This document shows, piece after piece, positions 46,337 through 56,726 of a stretch of 64,000 nucleotides of DNA (position 1 is the stretch's first letter; each line of letters begins with the position of its first letter). The notes under the pieces were generated by a model, which was given only the letters and a program-made list of their open reading frames with translations, ran no database searches and was not told where the DNA came from. The translations under genes were made by a program, and so were the position numbers. The stretch is from Mucilaginibacter daejeonensis (lineage in GTDB: Bacteria > Bacteroidota > Bacteroidia > Sphingobacteriales > Sphingobacteriaceae): assembly GCF_020783335.1 (NCBI RefSeq), contig NZ_CP086068.1, positions 620,001 to 684,000 of the forward strand. The letters run 5' to 3'.

Positions 46337-46645
46337 TTATATAGCCGGGCCGTAAGGGTTAGCCAATTCCCAGCGGTCCAGGCGGTCATTTACAAAATAT
46401 AGCCAGTAAATGCCGGTACCTATCTCGTTACCCATTTCGCGGTATTGCACCACTTCGATCACTTTGTTGGTCACCGGGTCTTTTTTAGCAGCAATGGTGC
46501 TTTCAGGTTTCTTTCGCAATGCGGTCTGCACTTCGTCCTTGGTCATGCCAATGCGGAGTTGAGAGGTGTTCACCGGCCTCATGGCCGCGCAAGAACTGAA
46601 CGCAACAACGGCGATCAGTAAAAAGAGTTTGTTGATCAGTTTCAT
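46337..46645 (-). CDS. SmpA/BamE-like small lipoprotein
   Basis: The 102-residue protein has a lipobox FSSC-20 and the SmpA/OmlA (BamE) pattern LRIGMTKDEVQTALRKKP, followed by strands with VVQYREMG and YWLYFVNDRLDRWE. BamE assists beta-barrel assembly in Proteobacteria, while in Bacteroidota such proteins are scattered and their role is unclear. The frame continues upstream to 46729, but the signal peptide fixes ATG 46645. It is monocistronic. Confidence 0.75.
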   Translation of the reverse strand: MKLINKLFLLIAVVAFSSCAAMRPVNTSQLRIGMTKDEVQTALRKKPESTIAAKKDPVTNKVIEVVQYREMGNEIGTGIYWLYFVNDRLDRWELANPYGPAI

Positions 46646-46721
46646 AGGTTGAATGATATATAACCTATGGATTGAACTTGACCACCCGGGTTTAGCCGCA
46701 ACAACGATATTTGTAAAAGAA

Positions 46722-46751
46722 AAAGCCATTCAGTTCATCCTGAATGGCTTT
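46722..46751 (-). terminator. Terminator of pgi
   Basis: A 12-bp stem AAAGCCATTCAG / CTGAATGGCTTT with a 6-nt loop. On the minus strand it is followed by TTCTTTT. Confidence 0.85.
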
Positions 46752-46777
46752 AGTTTTATTTTTTGGATCTTAAGGTC

Positions 46778-48469
<1,692 letters not shown>

Positions 48470-48583
48470 TTAGCCACTTATCTCCCTAAAATTAGCTGTA
48501 CTTAGCGTCAAAAAAACACTAACATCTTAGTGTTAGCAGTACACTCACCAATTAGGAAATTTTGAAAATATTTTGACAATTTT

Positions 48584-48616
48584 TTTGAATTTCAAAAATT
48601 TTATTTATTATATTTG
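48584..48616 (+). promoter_or_regulatory. Promoter of the 145-residue protein gene
   Basis: TTTG (48584-48587) is followed after 21 nt by TATATTTG (48609-48616), a full match to the Bacteroidota -33/-7 pattern in very AT-rich DNA. An 8-bp hairpin AACACTAA/TTAGTGTT lies at 48515-48534 upstream. Confidence 0.55.
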
Positions 48617-48679
48617 TTTTAATGGCAAAACTTAAACCGATTTGCTATAATTTTAATGATCTGCTAAAAATACATCGTT

Positions 48680-49117
48680 ATGTTTGAAAAACTTTTCATG
48701 CTTGTTAAAAATAACGCCGGTATGGCTGTTATTAACAACCCGGTGATCCCTGCATCTTCTCGTGAAGCGGTGATGACCGAAGCTTCAAGTTCTATCATTG
48801 AAGTATTGAAGAACCAGGTCGAGAGTGGCCGCATTCGCGACATCATCAAGTTCTTCCAGTTCTCAGGTACCTACAACGAATCGTTGGTGACGAGCATGAT
48901 CAATAAGTTCGCTAACCGTTTGAACAAGTTCTACAGCATTGACATGCCATCGGCACATGCCGCGGCCACCACGCTTATACCAGCCGTGATGAAACAACTG
49001 GTACAGCAATCCAACAACAAAGAGACCGAAGAATTTGCTCTTGGTACCATGCTATCACAGCTGAATGGCAACCGCGCCGACCTTAACGGCCTTGTCGATC
49101 AGCTCCTGATCGCCTGA
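48680..49117 (+). CDS. Helical protein of unknown function
   Basis: The 145-residue protein is predicted to be all-helical, without signal peptide, TM or cysteine. Features are REAVMTEASSSIIEVLKNQV, SMINKFANRLNKFYSID and an Asn/Gln-rich C-terminal part. I cannot assign a family. A full promoter lies about 65 nt upstream and a 17-bp-stem terminator downstream, so it is a well-defined single-gene unit, which supports it as real. A 21-codon frame at 48622-48687 overlaps the start. Confidence 0.65.
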   Translation: MFEKLFMLVKNNAGMAVINNPVIPASSREAVMTEASSSIIEVLKNQVESGRIRDIIKFFQFSGTYNESLVTSMINKFANRLNKFYSIDMPSAHAAATTLIPAVMKQLVQQSNNKETEEFALGTMLSQLNGNRADLNGLVDQLLIA

Positions 49118-49144
49118 TACCCGGCAACCATCTTTGGCAGATAA

Positions 49145-49183
49145 CATAAAAGAGGCCCCGAGAACATCGGGGCCTCTTTTATG
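49145..49183. terminator. Terminator with 17-bp perfect stem
   Basis: CATAAAAGAGGCCCCGA pairs with TCGGGGCCTCTTTTATG around GAACA, directly after the helical-protein gene and before prfB. Confidence 0.9.
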
Positions 49184-49216
49184 TTCATACCTAACTGAAT
49201 TATTTATATTTGCTGC

Positions 49217-50309
49217 ATGACTAAAGAACAAGTACAAGACTTGAGGGATAGAACAACTTCCCTGAGGAGGCATCTTTGACATTGATAACAAACTTGAAGA
49301 GTTAGCCAAAGAGCAGGAGATCACCATAGGCCCTGACTTTTGGAACGCGCCGAAAGAGGCCGAAAAGGTATTGGCTTCTATCAAAGCTAAAAAGATATGG
49401 ACCGATGCCTTTCAAAAGGTAGTGGCCACAGTAGAAGATACCGGTGTATTATATGAGTTTTACCAGGGTGGTGATGCCACCGAGGCAGAGATGCAGGAAC
49501 AATATGATACTGCATTAAAGGCGGTAGAGGACCTGGAATTCCAGAACATGCTATCGGCCGAGGAAGATCAGCTGAATGCTGTATTGCAGATCACAGCAGG
49601 TGCAGGTGGTACCGAAAGCTGCGACTGGGCCAGCATGCTGATGCGTATGTACATTATGTGGGGCGAAAAGAACGGTTACAAAGTGACCGAGCAGGACTCG
49701 CAGGAAGGTGATGTGGCCGGCATTAAAACCGTTACCTTACAATTTGAAGGTGACTTTGCATACGGTTACCTGAAAGGCGAGAACGGCGTACACCGTTTGG
49801 TGCGTGTATCACCTTTTGATGCTAATGCTAAACGCCATACCTCGTTCGCATCGGTATATGTTTACCCATTGGTGGATGATACTATCGAGATAGAGGTGAA
49901 CCCTGCCGATATCGAGTTCGAGACCTTTAGATCGGGTGGTGCCGGTGGACAGAACGTGAACAAGGTGGAGACCGCCGTACGTTTGTACCACAAACCATCG
50001 GGGATCATCATCAAGAACCAGGAATCCCGTTCGCAATTGCAGAACAAGGAGAACGCTATACGGTTACTTAAATCGCAGTTGTACGAGATCGAGATGCGTA
50101 AACGCATGGAGACCACGAACGCGATAGAAGGCAACAAGAAAAAGATCGAGTGGGGCTCACAGATCCGCAACTACGTACTACACCCGTACAAACTGGTGAA
50201 GGACCTGCGTACAGATCACGAGACCTCAAATGCCCAGGCGGTACTGGATGGTGATCTGAATGATTTCCTGAAAGCTTACCTGATGGAATTTGGTGGTCCA
50301 AGCAATTAA
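49217..50309 (+). CDS. prfB: Peptide chain release factor 2, with programmed +1 frameshift
   Basis: RF2 terminates at UGA and UAA. The reading starts at ATG 49217, runs 20 codons to CTT followed by an in-frame TGA (49277-49279), and must shift +1 to continue from GAC 49278, giving about 363 residues. The shifted frame begins [20 protein letters not shown], matching RF2 N-termini. The anticodon-like tripeptide is in [11 protein letters not shown], and the catalytic GGQ lies at about 243-245 within [16 protein letters not shown]. Taking only the frame from 49371 would miss about 50 residues. RF2 levels autoregulate through the UGA. A TATATTTG at 49205-49212 lies almost on the start codon. Confidence 0.95.
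49265..49280 (+). promoter_or_regulatory. RF2 autoregulatory +1 frameshift site
   Basis: AGGAGG (49265-49270) is an internal Shine-Dalgarno three bases before the slippery CTTTGAC (49274-49280). This is the classical prfB recoding arrangement: low RF2 makes the ribosome pause at UGA and slip +1. Confidence 0.93.
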
Positions 50310-50310
50310 A

Positions 50311-50598
50311 ATGATTAGGGGCAAGCTCATATCGCGGAACAGTGAGTTGCGGCTCATGGGGGCTTACTTTTCAATGGTTGGTGCGATCATATTCTTTTGG
50401 CACAGCAAAAGTTTTAAAAGTGGGCCTTTTACCCCAAATCTCGACATATTGTCGTTGATGATCTTCGGTCCGGTAGCTTTAATCCTTCTGCTTCGAAGTG
50501 TATATAAAGTTTACAAACGACAAGGGTCCAAGACATCGCTGCTGATCAATCTGATCGCTTTCTCTGGGTGGTCAGGTATCCTTTTATCCGGAGCCTAA
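50311..50598 (+). CDS. Small membrane protein of unknown function
   Basis: The 95-residue protein has an N-terminal basic stretch, TM helices at about 17-34 and 45-66, and perhaps a third near 78-94. No family is recognised. It starts 1 nt after the prfB stop, so it is translated with prfB; a longer frame begins inside prfB at 50290 without support. A terminator follows. Confidence 0.6.
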   Translation: MIRGKLISRNSELRLMGAYFSMVGAIIFFWHSKSFKSGPFTPNLDILSLMIFGPVALILLLRSVYKVYKRQGSKTSLLINLIAFSGWSGILLSGA

Positions 50599-50605
50599 CG
50601 TATAT

Positions 50606-50641
50606 AAAGCCTGTATCAAGTTCGTGATACAGGCTTTTTTG
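50606..50641 (+). terminator. Terminator of the prfB unit
   Basis: A 13-bp perfect stem AAAGCCTGTATCA / TGATACAGGCTTT with a 6-nt loop and T6. Confidence 0.9.
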
Positions 50642-50709
50642 TTGTTGGTCGGCATGCATAAAACATCTCCAATGCCTATATTGAGCCACCTTTTTGAAAC
50701 CAATTATCC

Positions 50710-51627
50710 ATGAAAGCTAAATTTTTGATCACTACTTTGTTAACCATATTCGGTGGCACTGCTATGGCGCAAAACTATCCCACCATCAAGTTGTACCCCA
50801 AGGGCGTACCTAATTCCAAACCGGCGGCCAAAGACTATGTAGAAAAGACCGAGAGCTTCCGCACCAGCATGGTGACCGATCCGGTTTTAACGCCATTTTT
50901 ACCTGAAAAGGGTAAGGGCAATGGTGCTGCCATAGTGATCTGCCCCGGCGGCGGTTACTCTCGCCTGGCTATGGACCACGAGGGTTATCATGTGGCGCAA
51001 AAATTTAATGAGATAGGGGTAGCGGCGTTTGTACTTACTTACCGTTTGCCAAGTGATGCCATTATGCAGGATAAAACTATCGGTCCGTTGCAGGATGCGC
51101 AACGAGCCATACAAATGGTGCGTCAGCGTGCCAAGGAGTGGGGCATCGATACGGCCCGTGTGGGCATCATCGGTTTTTCGGCCGGCGGTCATTTGGCCTC
51201 TACCGCGATCACCCACTTCAATAAGGCGGTGATCGATAACAAAGATAACGTTAACCTGCGCCCAAGCTTTGGTGTGCTGCTTTACCCGGTGATCACCATG
51301 GGGCCTGCCATGCATACCGGCTCACGCAATAACCTGATCGGTAAAGACCCAGCCCCCGAAGTGGCAGACCTGTACTCGAACGAAAAACAAGTGACCCCTC
51401 AAACTCCACCGGCGTTCCTGGTACACGCGGAGGACGACAAGACGGTGCCGGTTGCCAATAGCCTGATGTTTTATGAAGCTATGGTAAAGAACGGCGTAAA
51501 AGGTGAATTGCACATTTACCAAGCAGGTGGCCATGGCTTTGGTCTAAACAACAAGACCACCAAAGAGCAATGGTTCGATGCCTGCAAGAACTGGATGGAT
51601 GCCAATGGCTGGTTAACTGCCAAGTAA
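50710..51627 (+). CDS. Exported alpha/beta hydrolase (esterase, acetyl-xylan-esterase-like)
   Basis: The 305-residue protein has a signal peptide (cleavage near AMAQ, residue 21) and an esterase/lipase fold. The oxyanion-hole strand is VICPGGGYSRLAMDHEG near 77-93, the nucleophile is in GFSAGGH near 155, the Asp is in HAEDDKTVP near 240, and the His is in GGHGFG near 276. The family includes carbohydrate acetyl esterases. The periplasmic or secreted location fits polysaccharide deacetylation, but the substrate is inferred. It is monocistronic. Confidence 0.85.
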   Translation: MKAKFLITTLLTIFGGTAMAQNYPTIKLYPKGVPNSKPAAKDYVEKTESFRTSMVTDPVLTPFLPEKGKGNGAAIVICPGGGYSRLAMDHEGYHVAQKFNEIGVAAFVLTYRLPSDAIMQDKTIGPLQDAQRAIQMVRQRAKEWGIDTARVGIIGFSAGGHLASTAITHFNKAVIDNKDNVNLRPSFGVLLYPVITMGPAMHTGSRNNLIGKDPAPEVADLYSNEKQVTPQTPPAFLVHAEDDKTVPVANSLMFYEAMVKNGVKGELHIYQAGGHGFGLNNKTTKEQWFDACKNWMDANGWLTAK

Positions 51628-51712
51628 AAAGATCTTTATAACAAATTTTGTCAGCCGAACATGCTTTATTCAAGTTGTTCGGCTATTTTTATGACCTAAA
51701 CCTTATCTAAAG

Positions 51713-52816
51713 ATGATCAGACCAAAAGACGTCCTTGTAGTTACCACGGCCACAATAGAAGGCCGCAAGATCGAACGTCATTTAAAGCCGGTCACGGCTC
51801 ACCTTGTTGCCGGTACCAACTTCTTCAGCGACCTCTTTGCCTCTTTTAGCGATGTGTTCGGCGGTCGGTCCGGTACTTACCAAATGCAATTGACCTCGCT
51901 TTATAATGAAGCGATACAAAAGATCCAGAAGGCTGCTCATGAGATAGGGGCCAACGGTGTGGTGGGTCTGAGTATCGACATGGACGAAATATCGGGCAAA
52001 AGCAAATCGATGTTCATGCTCACGGCCATTGGCACAGCGGTGGTGTTGGCTGATGCGGTCGACAACTCATCTGCCTATCGTCAGGTAGATAAATTGGTTA
52101 ACGTTAGCCATGAGCATCTTGCGGTATTGCATCGTAAAAAGGAGATGCTTAGGCATGCAAAAGAAGGTGTGCTTGGCTTCAACGAGGAGAATTGGAAATT
52201 CATCATTGACAACAGATTCGAGGAGATCTTGCCTTATTTATTCAAGAAATATAGTACTTACGCACCCAGTTTTGCAGCTACCGAAGCAAAGTCATTCTAT
52301 GATAACATAGCTGCTTTGATCGATGGGTTCCCTGACGAAAAGAAGATCGAGTTGCTTTACGATAGCGCTTTGAGCCAAGATAATGAAGGGCTGCTGGGCG
52401 CTATAGGAGGTTTGATCAGGGAGCACCGTTTACTGGATCTTGATGAGGTGATAAAATTGCTGCACACCAACGACTTTAATAAACAGCGTTTGGCCCTAAG
52501 ACTTGTCACCTATCCAAAGCCATATTACGATCAGGAAGACGTTAATAAACTGCAAGAGATCAAAGCGATATTGAACGCTGGTTTTCCTGAGCGCGGGCAG
52601 CGCACCACCAAAAAGCAGCTCCTGTCATCCAAAGAAAAAGAGGTATGGGTTTGCGAGTGCGGTACCAATAACGACATCAACGGCCAGACCATCGAGAACT
52701 GTAGCTCGTGTGGAAGGGATATTTACGGATTCAGAGCCAACGGTGATGTCACGCCTAAAAAAGCGATCGCCAACATTGAGCAAAGGGTAGCACTCATACA
52801 GGAGTCACTGGCCTGA
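51713..52816 (+). CDS. YbjQ-domain protein with C-terminal zinc ribbon
   Basis: The 367-residue cytoplasmic protein combines two unlike parts. Residues 1-110 match the YbjQ/UPF0145 beta-propeller-like domain (VVTTATIEGRKIERHLKPV, then AHEIGANGVVGLSIDMDE). The middle (about 120-300) is helical and has no recognised domain. Residues 311-340 hold a Cys4 element (Cys-314, 316, 330, 333 in VWVCECGTNN and NCSSCG), a zinc ribbon or RanBP2-like finger. YbjQ has been called a heavy-metal-binding domain on weak grounds. The architecture is unusual and the function unknown. It is convergent with the next gene, 3 nt apart. Confidence 0.8.
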   Translation: MIRPKDVLVVTTATIEGRKIERHLKPVTAHLVAGTNFFSDLFASFSDVFGGRSGTYQMQLTSLYNEAIQKIQKAAHEIGANGVVGLSIDMDEISGKSKSMFMLTAIGTAVVLADAVDNSSAYRQVDKLVNVSHEHLAVLHRKKEMLRHAKEGVLGFNEENWKFIIDNRFEEILPYLFKKYSTYAPSFAATEAKSFYDNIAALIDGFPDEKKIELLYDSALSQDNEGLLGAIGGLIREHRLLDLDEVIKLLHTNDFNKQRLALRLVTYPKPYYDQEDVNKLQEIKAILNAGFPERGQRTTKKQLLSSKEKEVWVCECGTNNDINGQTIENCSSCGRDIYGFRANGDVTPKKAIANIEQRVALIQESLA

Positions 52817-52819
52817 GCA

Positions 52820-53677
52820 TTAGCTCAGTACTGCCAGTAACTCTTTCAATTCGTTCACCTTATCGGTAGATCCTAATTGCTCGTAAGCGCTGATCAGGTT
52901 ACGTAGTATGCGCCTTACGATGTCGGTATTACTACAAGGCTCGTAAAACTGCTTGTCGTTGTTAAGGTTCAACTGCTTCAGGAACATGTCCACATCCCTG
53001 CGACCAAAAATGAAACCTTTGTTAAAGGCGTTGATGTAAAATAACACACCGTTCTCAAATTCACTGGCCATGCTTTCATCAACATAAGCCAAAATGAAAT
53101 GCTGAGGCAGGTTCACGCCATAGATGGGGATATCCAATCGCTGGGCGATCACCGAGTAAATGATAGCTAACGATATCTGGTTGCCGCGTTTGCTTTCCAG
53201 TACCTGGCTCAGGTAGCTGTTCTGCGGGTCTTGATGGCTGGTGGTGTTGCCGCTAAAGCCGTAAATGTTGTACAACACATGGTTGATCAGTTTTACCTGA
53301 TCGCTGGCACTGCCCTCGAACATCATTTGCATCCATATATCGCGCTTGATGGCCTCGATCTGGTTAATGATCTTTTGTTCGTCAAGGTCGGGGTACTGGT
53401 ATTTGTTGATGATGAGCGCACCGCGCAGCAGATCGAACCCCCCGCCCTGATGCCAGAGTTCCAACTCGTTCTTCACCATGCTGAATTGCAGCTCGTGTAC
53501 CAGGTTGGCAATGCGTTCTTGCTGTATGGGGTCAAATGCCTGTTCCCAGGCACTTTCCAGGTATTGTATGGCAGGCGGACCGTATGATATCAGTTTATCA
53601 TGTACGTGCTCGAATATCTCGCGGTCGGGGTCGTCCAGTAGTTTGATCAGGGAATTTATCTCAGCTTCGTTTATCAT
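52820..53677 (-). CDS. SirB1-like transglutaminase-fold protein
   Basis: The 285-residue protein matches the SirB1_N/transglutaminase-like family: helical N-terminus, then SQVLESKRGNQISLAIIYSVIAQRLDIPIYGVNLPQHFILA near 162-202. The usual catalytic Cys-His-Asp pattern is not obvious, as is typical of this family. A C-terminal helical repeat follows. The start is ATG 53677 with a good AGGAAG Shine-Dalgarno, preferred over TTG 53695. Its role is unknown. Confidence 0.82.
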   Translation of the reverse strand: MINEAEINSLIKLLDDPDREIFEHVHDKLISYGPPAIQYLESAWEQAFDPIQQERIANLVHELQFSMVKNELELWHQGGGFDLLRGALIINKYQYPDLDEQKIINQIEAIKRDIWMQMMFEGSASDQVKLINHVLYNIYGFSGNTTSHQDPQNSYLSQVLESKRGNQISLAIIYSVIAQRLDIPIYGVNLPQHFILAYVDESMASEFENGVLFYINAFNKGFIFGRRDVDMFLKQLNLNNDKQFYEPCSNTDIVRRILRNLISAYEQLGSTDKVNELKELLAVLS

Positions 53678-53724
53678 GTTCACTTCCTTTTTCAATTATT
53701 AAAGCTTTCTCTAATTTTACCACC

Positions 53725-54318
53725 ATGTTCAGCTTTAAATATGCGCTGAGCCATTTAAGGCATCAGTTAAAAGCCAATAACCGGCACGGTCTGCATTCGC
53801 CCTTCGTTTACCGGCTGGTCGATGAGGTAATTTACGACTTTTCTGAAAAAAAAATATATCAACAGATCTCAAAAGTTGTGCCTGATGGCAAAAAATTAAC
53901 TTCGGTAGACAAATTACTTTACCGGCTTGTAGCCGATGCCAACCCTGGTGTTATGTGGATATTAGGTAAGCATACAGCCGCTGATCTGCACATTTTACAA
54001 CAGGCCGCGCCGGTGGTCAAGCAAGTGTCCATCAATGATACCGCAGCATGGAGAGACCCGGTAACGCCCGGCGTATACTTCATCGATGCACGGCTAAATC
54101 CGCAAGGCGCTATAGATCATTTTAACCGCCTGTTGGGTAAAACCAATGCTGATACCATGCTGATCGTTCATAACATTCATGCCCATATGCTCACCAAGGC
54201 CTCATGGGATGTGATGCGGTCACACCAAAAAGTGACGGCCTCGGTCAACCTGTTCTGGATGGGGCTGCTGTTCTTCAGGCCGGGTCAAAAAAAAGAAGAT
54301 TTTTGGATCAAGTATTGA
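53725..54318 (+). CDS. Methyltransferase-like protein, degenerate SAM-binding region
   Basis: The 197-residue protein begins with the NNRHGLHSPFVYRLVDEVIYDF segment typical of a Bacteroidota class I SAM-methyltransferase family. At the point where relatives have the glycine-rich SAM loop it reads LYRLVADANPGVMWILGKHT (residues 65-84), without the LGT-x-LG pattern. The later strands VYFIDARLNP and NADTMLIVHNIHAH remain. It is therefore probably inactive as a methyltransferase, or has changed function. It is divergent from the SirB1-like gene by 47 nt. Confidence 0.6.
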   Translation: MFSFKYALSHLRHQLKANNRHGLHSPFVYRLVDEVIYDFSEKKIYQQISKVVPDGKKLTSVDKLLYRLVADANPGVMWILGKHTAADLHILQQAAPVVKQVSINDTAAWRDPVTPGVYFIDARLNPQGAIDHFNRLLGKTNADTMLIVHNIHAHMLTKASWDVMRSHQKVTASVNLFWMGLLFFRPGQKKEDFWIKY

Positions 54319-54332
54319 TCAGTCCTGTTTCA

Positions 54333-55484
54333 TCAAAACGATTCGCCTAAGCTCAGATAAAAACCTTGCTGGCGCTTTTCGCCGGCGGGTTGCTGGCCAA
54401 CCCCGTAATCTACCCGCATGGTCAGGCCCTTCTCGGTATCAAAAAAGTAGCGCAATCCACCTCCGTAGTTCGGTTTAAGCTGATCAAAAGAGAACGAGTT
54501 GCGGAACACCGTGCCGGTACCCACAAAGCCTGCCAGCCCTAAGCGGTCGCTTAACCGGTAACGCAGTTCGGTTTGTCCGGCTATCAAATGCTTATCACGG
54601 TAGCGGCCATTGTAGTAGCCCCGCATCATCTCATCGTTACCTAACTCCGGCAACAGGTAAAAAGGCGTTTGTCCGCCAAAAAGGCTTTGCTCCTGTGCGT
54701 TCACACCCAGTACCCAACGTTTATGAAGTTTGAAGAACTGTGCGTACTCCATGTTGAGGAAAGTGCCGCGGTAGTAATTATCGCTGAACAGCCCCTGCAT
54801 GAAGTGGGCATAAGCCGTGAACACCAATCCTTTGGTGGTGTAAGTGTTGTTGTTCCGGTTATCAAAAGTTATACTCGGGCCAATGTACAAGCCTGAACCG
54901 CCGTTGCGGTCGCGGTCGGTCAATTGCGATTCAAACGCCCGGCCCAGGTTATCTATGCGATAAGTGAAGTTGTATCCACCGATCGTGTAACCGATGTAAA
55001 CATAGTCTCCCAATCTTTTTTCGGCCAAATAGTTCACCCGCAAGCGCTTTTCGCTGATACGTTGCTCTTCGGCTTTGCGGGTGGCGTTGCCGATACCGTA
55101 AAAGTCGAAAGGAAAGTTCACGAAGCTGACCACGCCGGTATAGTGGTAGCGGTTCTGCGGGGTCCAGTAGTTGGTGCTGATGCTGGCCCTTTGCTGGCCC
55201 TTGGTAGTAAACGTGCCGTAACCGAACACATTTGATACGCGGGTGATGCGGCTGGTGTCGGTGTAAAAGGAATACAAGGCCGACGCGCCCACTTCCAGTC
55301 CCGTCTCAGGGGCCGAACTCAGGACCGGCAGCAGGAAAAAACTGGCACTGCGGCTGCTATCTTTCTCCCAAAGCATCTTGCGCACAAATTTGGGCGATAT
55401 GCGTTTGATGAAGCCTTCTTTCTGAGCGTATGCAGGTATAGCCAATATTGACAGTAAGGCAAAAAACGTAAGGTGTCTTTTCAT
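54333..55484 (-). CDS. Omp85/BamA-type outer-membrane beta-barrel protein
   Basis: The 383-residue protein has a signal peptide (cleavage after AYAQ, residue 21) and a C-terminal surface-antigen (D15-type) barrel with no POTRA domains. The barrel strands alternate aromatic and polar residues and end with FYLSLGESF, a typical terminal Phe. The N-terminal 60 residues are a short linker, then SSAPETGLEVGASALYSFYTD. It could be a TamA-like or calcium-handling barrel, but substrate is unknown. A minus-strand TACCTTTG (plus 55517-55524) is a likely -7 box 32 nt upstream of the ATG. Confidence 0.82.
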   Translation of the reverse strand: MKRHLTFFALLSILAIPAYAQKEGFIKRISPKFVRKMLWEKDSSRSASFFLLPVLSSAPETGLEVGASALYSFYTDTSRITRVSNVFGYGTFTTKGQQRASISTNYWTPQNRYHYTGVVSFVNFPFDFYGIGNATRKAEEQRISEKRLRVNYLAEKRLGDYVYIGYTIGGYNFTYRIDNLGRAFESQLTDRDRNGGSGLYIGPSITFDNRNNNTYTTKGLVFTAYAHFMQGLFSDNYYRGTFLNMEYAQFFKLHKRWVLGVNAQEQSLFGGQTPFYLLPELGNDEMMRGYYNGRYRDKHLIAGQTELRYRLSDRLGLAGFVGTGTVFRNSFSFDQLKPNYGGGLRYFFDTEKGLTMRVDYGVGQQPAGEKRQQGFYLSLGESF

Positions 55485-55603
55485 TGAATGAACTACCGGT
55501 ACAGGTTGACAAAGCGCAAAGGTAAACTATTGTTGGCAGTTGAAAAGGAACGAATAAAGCGGACATATAGTGAGGGCCTTTATCGGCTTTTGGTTCCATC
55601 ATT

Positions 55604-55631
55604 TTTGTTTAAAAACAAAATCCTACTTTTG
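55604..55631 (+). promoter_or_regulatory. Likely promoter of the deoxyhypusine-synthase-like gene
   Basis: TTTG (55604-55607) and TACTTTTG (55624-55631) are separated by 16 nt, slightly short of the usual 17-23. The -7 box ends 26 nt before the ATG. Confidence 0.45.
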
Positions 55632-55657
55632 CGGCTAATTATAAAAACAGAAAGATC

Positions 55658-56638
55658 ATGAGCACTACAAGAGGACCCATATCACAGTTCATCGAAAAGA
55701 ACTACCTGCACTTTAATGCTGCCGCATTGGTAGATGCAGCTAAAGGATACGAGACCCACCTGCTGGAAGGCGGCAAAATGATGGTGACACTGGCCGGTGC
55801 CATGAGTACTGCCGAGCTGGGCATATCACTGGCCGAGATGATCCGCCAGGGCAAGATCGATATCATTAGCTGTACAGGTGCCAACCTTGAAGAGGATATC
55901 ATGAACCTGGTAGCACACTCGCACTACAAGCGTGTACCTAATTACCGTGACCTTAGTCCGCAGGATGAGTGGGATCTGTTAGAGAACCACTACAACCGCG
56001 TTACCGATACCTGCATACCCGAAGAAGAGGCCTTCCGTCGTTTACAAAAGCACATCCACAAAATCTGGAAAGATGCTGACGATGCCGGCGAGCGTTACTT
56101 CCCGCATGAGTATATGTACAAGATACTATTGAGCGGTGAGCTGGAGCAGTACTACGAGATCGACCCTAAGAACTCATGGATGCTGGCCGCTGCCGAGCGT
56201 AACCTGCCGATCGTGGTACCAGGATGGGAAGATAGCACCATGGGTAACATCTTCGCCTCATATGTGATCAAGAACGAGATTAAAGCCACCACCATGAAAA
56301 GCGGTATCGAATACATGGGCTGGCTGGCCGACTGGTATGTAAAGAACTCAGAAGGTAAAGGGATTGGTTTCTTCCAGATCGGTGGCGGTATAGCCGGCGA
56401 TTTTCCGATCTGCGTGGTGCCTATGCTGTATCAGGATATGGAGATGGAGAACATTCCGTTCTGGAGCTATTTCTGCCAGATCAGTGATTCTACCACCTCA
56501 TACGGCTCATACTCGGGGGCGGTACCTAATGAGAAGATAACCTGGGGTAAGCTGGATGTGAACACACCAAAGTTCATTGTAGAGAGCGATGCTACCATCG
56601 TGGCTCCGTTGATCTTTGCCTGGTTGTTAGGTCAATAA
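55658..56638 (+). CDS. Deoxyhypusine-synthase-like protein
   Basis: The 326-residue protein has the family's fold marks: KMMVTLAGAMSTAELGISL near 40-58, CTGANLEEDI near 74, and the NAD-binding GFFQIGGGIAGDFP near 247. Eukaryotic/archaeal deoxyhypusine synthase modifies eIF5A, which bacteria lack, so this belongs to the bacterial branch that may act on polyamines (some make homospermidine). At the place of the essential Lys of the human enzyme (VKVYADAS), this protein reads FIVESDAT with Ile in that position. A nearby Lys (TPKF, 2 residues before) could substitute. The substrate is unknown. Confidence 0.88.
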   Translation: MSTTRGPISQFIEKNYLHFNAAALVDAAKGYETHLLEGGKMMVTLAGAMSTAELGISLAEMIRQGKIDIISCTGANLEEDIMNLVAHSHYKRVPNYRDLSPQDEWDLLENHYNRVTDTCIPEEEAFRRLQKHIHKIWKDADDAGERYFPHEYMYKILLSGELEQYYEIDPKNSWMLAAAERNLPIVVPGWEDSTMGNIFASYVIKNEIKATTMKSGIEYMGWLADWYVKNSEGKGIGFFQIGGGIAGDFPICVVPMLYQDMEMENIPFWSYFCQISDSTTSYGSYSGAVPNEKITWGKLDVNTPKFIVESDATIVAPLIFAWLLGQ

Positions 56639-56693
56639 GTTGCACGGGGATGAGTGACCTTCGCCGTCGCTCATGCTATATGATGATATTACT

Positions 56694-56726
56694 GAAAAGG
56701 GTTCCTGCGATAGGGGAGCCCTTTTC
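56694..56726 (+). terminator. Terminator after the deoxyhypusine-synthase-like gene
   Basis: GAAAAGGG pairs with CCCTTTTC, extended by an imperfect CC/GG step, around a short loop. Confidence 0.7.

Noticed and set aside
48622..48687. 21-codon frame just after a promoter and overlapping the start of the helical-protein gene
   Set aside because: It could be a leader peptide, but there is no ribosome-binding site and no regulatory hairpin after it. Too short to support.
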